Source of the DNA: Galbibacter kalidii | GTDB taxonomy: Bacteria; Bacteroidota; Bacteroidia; Flavobacteriales; Flavobacteriaceae | DNA: 64,000 bases | Assembly (NCBI RefSeq): GCF_026241135.1 | Contig: NZ_JAPFGA010000011.1 | Span: 16,149 to 80,148, forward strand | Direction: 5' to 3' | Shown here: positions 60,980 to 64,000 of the stretch, piece after piece | Layout: every line of letters starts with the position of its first letter | Position numbering within the stretch: position 1 is the stretch's first letter | Translations under genes and position numbers: made by a program | The notes under the pieces: model-generated | Databases searched by the model: none | What the model was told of the DNA's origin: nothing | Seen by the model: the letters and a program-made list of their open reading frames with translations, nothing else

Positions 60980-61018
60980 GCTAAAACAGTCCACCGGACT
61001 GTTTCTTAACGCTCCGAA
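60980..61018. repeat. Covarying hairpin repeat, copy 4
   Basis: AAACAGTCC (60984-60992) pairs with GGACTGTTT (60996-61004), with loop ACC and flanks CGCTA and TTAACGCTCCGAAC. Identical stem to copy 3. Confidence 0.88.
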
Positions 61019-61213
61019 CTGCTGAATCTCGGAGCTTTGCCGCACCTGTCCTGAGGAAAAGGGGTTTTAACTTACACCCTAAAAAAACAATTAGGGCGAG
61101 TTTTAATTACTACTCATTTTAAAATGAACGTCCTCTTTCGATGCTTCGTCAAGCTTAGGATGGCATTGCTCTGCACAGCCCTTCGACTGCACTCAGGGTG
61201 ACACTCTCCTGTA

Positions 61214-62467
61214 TCACACTATCATCCCCGCAGCTACGGTTTGATTGGTTGCAGGGTCGATCAGGATTAAACTTCCGGTGCCTCTATTTTCCCTGTAGGA
61301 GTCAAAAAGCAATGGTTTTGTAGTACGCAGCTTTACCTTACAGATATCATTCATGTTCATCTCTTTATCCTCTCCGCTTCTGGCCAAGGTATTGATGTCA
61401 ATCTTATAAATCACTTCTTTGACCATCGCCATTTGTTCGTTAGAGGTATGACGGACTATATATTTTGTTCTGGGTTTTGCCGATTCGTTGTTTAACCAAC
61501 ACAACATCACCTCTAAATCCTGTGCAGACTCGGGTTTGTTCTTGGTACGAACGATCATATCCCCACGACTTATATCTATATCATCTTCCAAGGTAATGGA
61601 AACGGACATAGGAGCATAAGCTTCATCTACTTCCTTTTCAAAAGTATCTATCGATTTTATTTTTGAAGTAAAACCGGATGGCATTACCGTAATCTCATCC
61701 CCTTTTCTCAATATTCCACTAGCGATCCTACCGGCATAGCCTCTATAGTCAATAAAGCCTTCGCGTTGCGGACGTAAGACCGTTTGTACCGGAAAACGGG
61801 CATCTACCTTATTAATATCACTGCTGATATGCATGGTCTCCAAAGTATGTAACAAAGGTGCTCCCTGATACCAACTCATGTTTTCGGAACGGTTGACCAC
61901 ATTGTCCCCCAGCAAAGCACTGATCGGGATAAAACGAATGTCTTTTACCAAGAGTTTTGAAGAGAATTCTTCGAACTGTCCGATAATCTCATTATACACC
62001 TCTTCCTTATAGTCCACCAGGTCCATTTTGTTGATACAAACAATGATATGAGGAATCTGCAAAAGTGATGCAATAAAGGCATGTCTCTTAGTTTGCTCGA
62101 TTACCCCATGGCGGGCATCCACCAAAATAATGGCTGCATTGGCCGTAGAGGCTCCTGTGATCATATTACGGGTGTATTGGATATGTCCGGGCGTATCGGC
62201 AATGATAAACTTACGCTTGGGCGTGGTAAAATAACGGTAAGCCACGTCTATCGTAATACCCTGCTCACGCTCATCACGTAAACCATCGGTAAACAGAGCC
62301 AGATCCACCCCTTCGTGGCCTTTCTTTTTACTTGTACTCTCTACAGCCTCCAATTGGTCTTCAAAAATGGATTTGGAGTCGTATAACAGCCTTCCTATCA
62401 ACGTACTTTTTCCGTCGTCTACACTTCCTGCTGTTGTGAATCGTAATAGTTGATTGTTGTCTAACAT
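61214..62467 (-). CDS. cysN: Sulfate adenylyltransferase subunit 1 (GTPase subunit)
   Basis: 417 residues. Translation-factor GTPase: P-loop GSVDDGKST (14-22), DTPGH, NKMD, then two beta-barrel domains. With CysD it makes APS from sulfate and ATP, the GTPase driving the reaction. Length fits CysN without a fused APS kinase. APS may feed cysteine synthesis or, via PAPS, sulfation of polysaccharides. cysD lies upstream, separated by a GIY-YIG gene and repeats, an unusual interruption of this operon. Confidence 0.95.
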   Translation of the reverse strand: MLDNNQLLRFTTAGSVDDGKSTLIGRLLYDSKSIFEDQLEAVESTSKKKGHEGVDLALFTDGLRDEREQGITIDVAYRYFTTPKRKFIIADTPGHIQYTRNMITGASTANAAIILVDARHGVIEQTKRHAFIASLLQIPHIIVCINKMDLVDYKEEVYNEIIGQFEEFSSKLLVKDIRFIPISALLGDNVVNRSENMSWYQGAPLLHTLETMHISSDINKVDARFPVQTVLRPQREGFIDYRGYAGRIASGILRKGDEITVMPSGFTSKIKSIDTFEKEVDEAYAPMSVSITLEDDIDISRGDMIVRTKNKPESAQDLEVMLCWLNNESAKPRTKYIVRHTSNEQMAMVKEVIYKIDINTLARSGEDKEMNMNDICKVKLRTTKPLLFDSYRENRGTGSLILIDPATNQTVAAGMIV

Positions 62468-62568
62468 AAATGCTAATTAATGCGAATTTTTACGAATTTA
62501 ATTCTCGTAATTATTTTATTTTAATCTTATGAGTTTAAAATCAAAGGCTCCTGAAGCAACACTTCTAC

Positions 62569-62644
62569 AGATCCTGAAACGAGTTCAGGATAATAGTTCA
62601 GGATGACCTAATATAACTTGTCATGCTGAACTCGTTTCAGCACC
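62569..62644. repeat. Palindromic repeat left of the GIY-YIG gene
   Basis: Contains CCTGAAACGAGTTCAGG, AGTTCAGGATGAC and GCTGAACTCGTTTCAGC, i.e. short palindromes around CTGAA/TTCAG. The same phrases occur on the other side of the GIY-YIG gene at 63019-63096. Confidence 0.85.
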
Positions 62645-62659
62645 TTTTAAATTTATCTT

Positions 62660-62947
62660 TTATATAATTTCAATATACAAATCCTTTAATTCCGGATTTA
62701 CCTCCTTAATTAAATTCCATTTCCAATCACGATGCCAGTTTTTTAACTGTTTTTCTCTTTTTATAGCTTGCCTAATACCCGAAAACTTTTCAAAATACAA
62801 CAAATCAACACAGCTATACTTCTTAGTAAAAATGGAACCTTCTTTATTCTTATGCTCCTGTATCCGTTTTCTCAGATTGGATGTTACACCAATATACAAC
62901 ACACTTCTGTTCTTATTGCTCACTATATAGACATAACCTTCTTTCAT
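62660..62947 (-). CDS. GIY-YIG endonuclease-domain protein
   Basis: 95 residues. GYVYIVSNKNRSVLYIGVTSNLRKRIQEHK (abbreviated) has the GIY-YIG motif pair (YVYIV, LYIGV), a catalytic Arg (RKRI) and a late Glu-rich helix (RQAIKREKQLKNW). Stand-alone members are common in Bacteroidota; their role is unclear. It lies between cysD and cysN on the same strand, with matching palindromic repeats on both sides, so it probably inserted there. Possible link to repeat mobility is inference. Confidence 0.9.
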   Translation of the reverse strand: MKEGYVYIVSNKNRSVLYIGVTSNLRKRIQEHKNKEGSIFTKKYSCVDLLYFEKFSGIRQAIKREKQLKNWHRDWKWNLIKEVNPELKDLYIEII

Positions 62948-63018
62948 TATGGTGTCAACCGATTAAGGCTTGCTTTTAACTTATGTTGAAGGAGCTTTAA
63001 ATGGGCATTGGTGTTCCC

Positions 63019-63096
63019 TCGACAGATCCTGAAACAAGCATTGAGCTCCGACTTAAAGATCCTGAAACGAGTTCAGGATGACAGTTCAGGATGACA
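63019..63096. repeat. Palindromic repeat right of the GIY-YIG gene
   Basis: Contains GATCCTGAAACAAGC, GATCCTGAAACGAGTTCAGG and two AGTTCAGGATGACA units. Ends exactly at the cysD stop codon. Counterpart of the block at 62569-62644. Confidence 0.85.
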
Positions 63097-64000
63097 TTAA
63101 AAGTACCCTTGCTTCTTCCTATCCTCCATAGCGGTTTCAGAACGTTTGTCGTCGGTACGGTTGCCGCGTTCGGTTTGGCGCATGGCGGATACTTCCTGGG
63201 CTATCATTTCCACGGTATCGGCTTCCGACTCTATTCCTCCGGTAATGGTGATATCCCCCAGGGTCCTAAAACGGATCTTTTTGGTTACGACCTCTTCACC
63301 CTCATCCAACTGTAAGAATTCAGAATACGGAATCCAGGAATTGTTTCTCCATACTACCTTACGTTCGTGTGCAAAATAGAGCGACGGGATCTGAATGTTT
63401 TCCCTGCTGATATAATTCCATACATCCATCTCTGTCCAGTTACTTATCGGGAAAGCCCTGAAGTGTTCCCCTTCGAAATGCTTACCGTTAAAAAGGTTCC
63501 ACAACTCCGGACGCTGGTTCTTCGGATCCCATTGTCCGAAGTCGTCCCTATGTGAAAAGAAACGCTCTTTGGCCCTCGCCTTTTCCTCATCCCTTCGTCC
63601 GCCGCCGATGGCGCAGTCCACTTTATTTCCTTCTATGGCATCCAACAAGGTTGTGATCTGAAGTGCATTTCTGGTAGCATTCTTCCCTTTTTCCTCGGCT
63701 ACACGCCCCTCATCAATGGATTCCTGAACGGAACCTACAATAAGGCTTACCCCCAGGCTTTCAATAAGGTCATCACGGAATTTGATGGTTTCCGGGAAAT
63801 TATGCCCGGTATCCACATGCATCAAGGCAAAAGGGATCTTTGCCGGATGGAATGCCTTACGTGCCAAATGGGTCACTACAATGGAGTCCTTTCCCCCCGA
63901 AAAGAGGATCACCGGATTGTCGAATTGCGCCCATACTTCACGCAATACATAAATGGCTTCTGATTCTAACTCGTCTAAATAATTTAAATAGTACTTACTC
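63097..64000 (-). CDS. cysD: Sulfate adenylyltransferase subunit 2 (5' end cut by window)
   Basis: About 300 residues are visible. The frame stays open to base 64000, reading SKYYLNYLDELESEAIYVLREVWAQ (abbreviated), and the initiator Met is probably just outside. The N-type PP-loop motif SGGKDS in VILFSGGKDSIVV, HVDTGHNFPET, and CAIGGGRRDEEKARAKERFF (abbreviated) are typical of CysD. Adenylates sulfate to APS together with CysN. The repeat block follows its stop directly. Confidence 0.95.
   Translation of the reverse strand, partial: SKYYLNYLDELESEAIYVLREVWAQFDNPVILFSGGKDSIVVTHLARKAFHPAKIPFALMHVDTGHNFPETIKFRDDLIESLGVSLIVGSVQESIDEGRVAEEKGKNATRNALQITTLLDAIEGNKVDCAIGGGRRDEEKARAKERFFSHRDDFGQWDPKNQRPELWNLFNGKHFEGEHFRAFPISNWTEMDVWNYISRENIQIPSLYFAHERKVVWRNNSWIPYSEFLQLDEGEEVVTKKIRFRTLGDITITGGIESEADTVEMIAQEVSAMRQTERGNRTDDKRSETAMEDRKKQGYF

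Larger units (their letters stand above)
59641..61213. other. Long repeat-rich intergenic region
   Basis: About 1.57 kb without a supported gene. The first 280 bp are AT-rich and may hold the legB promoter. A GGAGTTATCATGTTAT unit recurs near 60005-60035 and 60270-60300. Hairpin repeat copies 3 and 4 lie at 60158 and 60980, TCGAAG blocks at 60555 and 61133, and an inverted copy of the 18475 block at 60757-60815. Open frames at 59702, 60295 and 60549 have no coding signal and cross the repeats. Confidence 0.75.

Noticed and set aside
1-64000. tRNA or rRNA genes
   Set aside because: Reading both strands for T-loop and acceptor patterns gave no cloverleaf candidate; a tRNA-finding program was not available, so a missed one cannot be excluded.

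Overview
The window looks like the chromosome of a Flavobacteriia-type Bacteroidota. The support is SusC/SusD pairs, an RteC-family protein, AraC regulators fused to TPR or sensor domains, Bacteroidota -7 boxes (TAnnTTTG) in front of toxin-antitoxin operons, and many scattered copies of the TTCGACA-type palindromic repeat common in this phylum. No rRNA, tRNA or CRISPR array was seen. Base composition is patchy: about 1-7 kb is relatively GC-rich, while the 19-32.7 kb accessory stretch and the 45-59.6 kb polysaccharide stretch are very AT-rich.

Region by region. (1) 1-3.6 kb: heptamer repeat and repeat debris, then a minus-strand operon resembling a phage lysis cassette (holin-like membrane protein, secreted cell-wall amidase, fibronectin III protein, lipoprotein with a C-terminal membrane segment like a unimolecular spanin), ended by a good terminator. 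(2) 3.8-18.1 kb: an RteC-family gene, a large alpha-oxoamine synthase/acyltransferase fusion, a small DUF7793-like protein, an AraC regulator, a MauE/DoxX-type membrane protein with a long extracytoplasmic domain, a small four-cysteine secreted protein (DUF6520-like), and a SusC-SusD-S9 peptidase operon. Pairs of a 19-20 bp motif spaced exactly 21 bp apart sit in front of both plus-strand transcripts, so the AraC protein probably controls the block. (3) 18.1-32.7 kb: a cassette-like accessory array. Single genes, nearly all on the plus strand, are separated by long imperfect inverted repeats and by repeated blocks. It also holds two group II intron remnants, a broken M16 protease gene and a ParD/ParE pair.

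(4) 32.8-42.2 kb: a frameshifted AraC/TPR regulator, a perfect 36-bp palindrome, a lipoprotein, an AraC/HTH pair, a second phage-like minus-strand module (DUF5675 and small membrane proteins), a second ParD/ParE pair, MITE-like repeats, and an uncharacterised 59 aa + 181 aa gene pair. (5) 42.3-59.6 kb: surface polysaccharide locus. UDP-glucose dehydrogenase and UDP-xylose synthase, an initiating sugar-phosphate transferase, flippase, polymerase/ligase and glycosyltransferases are followed by a complete legionaminic-acid-type operon in which a formyltransferase takes the place of the usual N-acetyltransferase. (6) 59.6-64 kb: repeat-rich spacer, then the sulfate-activation genes cysN and cysD (cut by the window end), separated by a GIY-YIG gene flanked by palindromic repeats.

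Strongest leads: the cassette-like array with group II intron remnants; the lysis-like cassettes; the AraC-MauE-DUF6520-SusCD-S9 block with its phased operator; the predicted N-formylated nonulosonic acid; a covarying hairpin repeat family; and the perfect 36-bp palindrome. All functional assignments rest on reading motifs and architecture by eye, without database searches.
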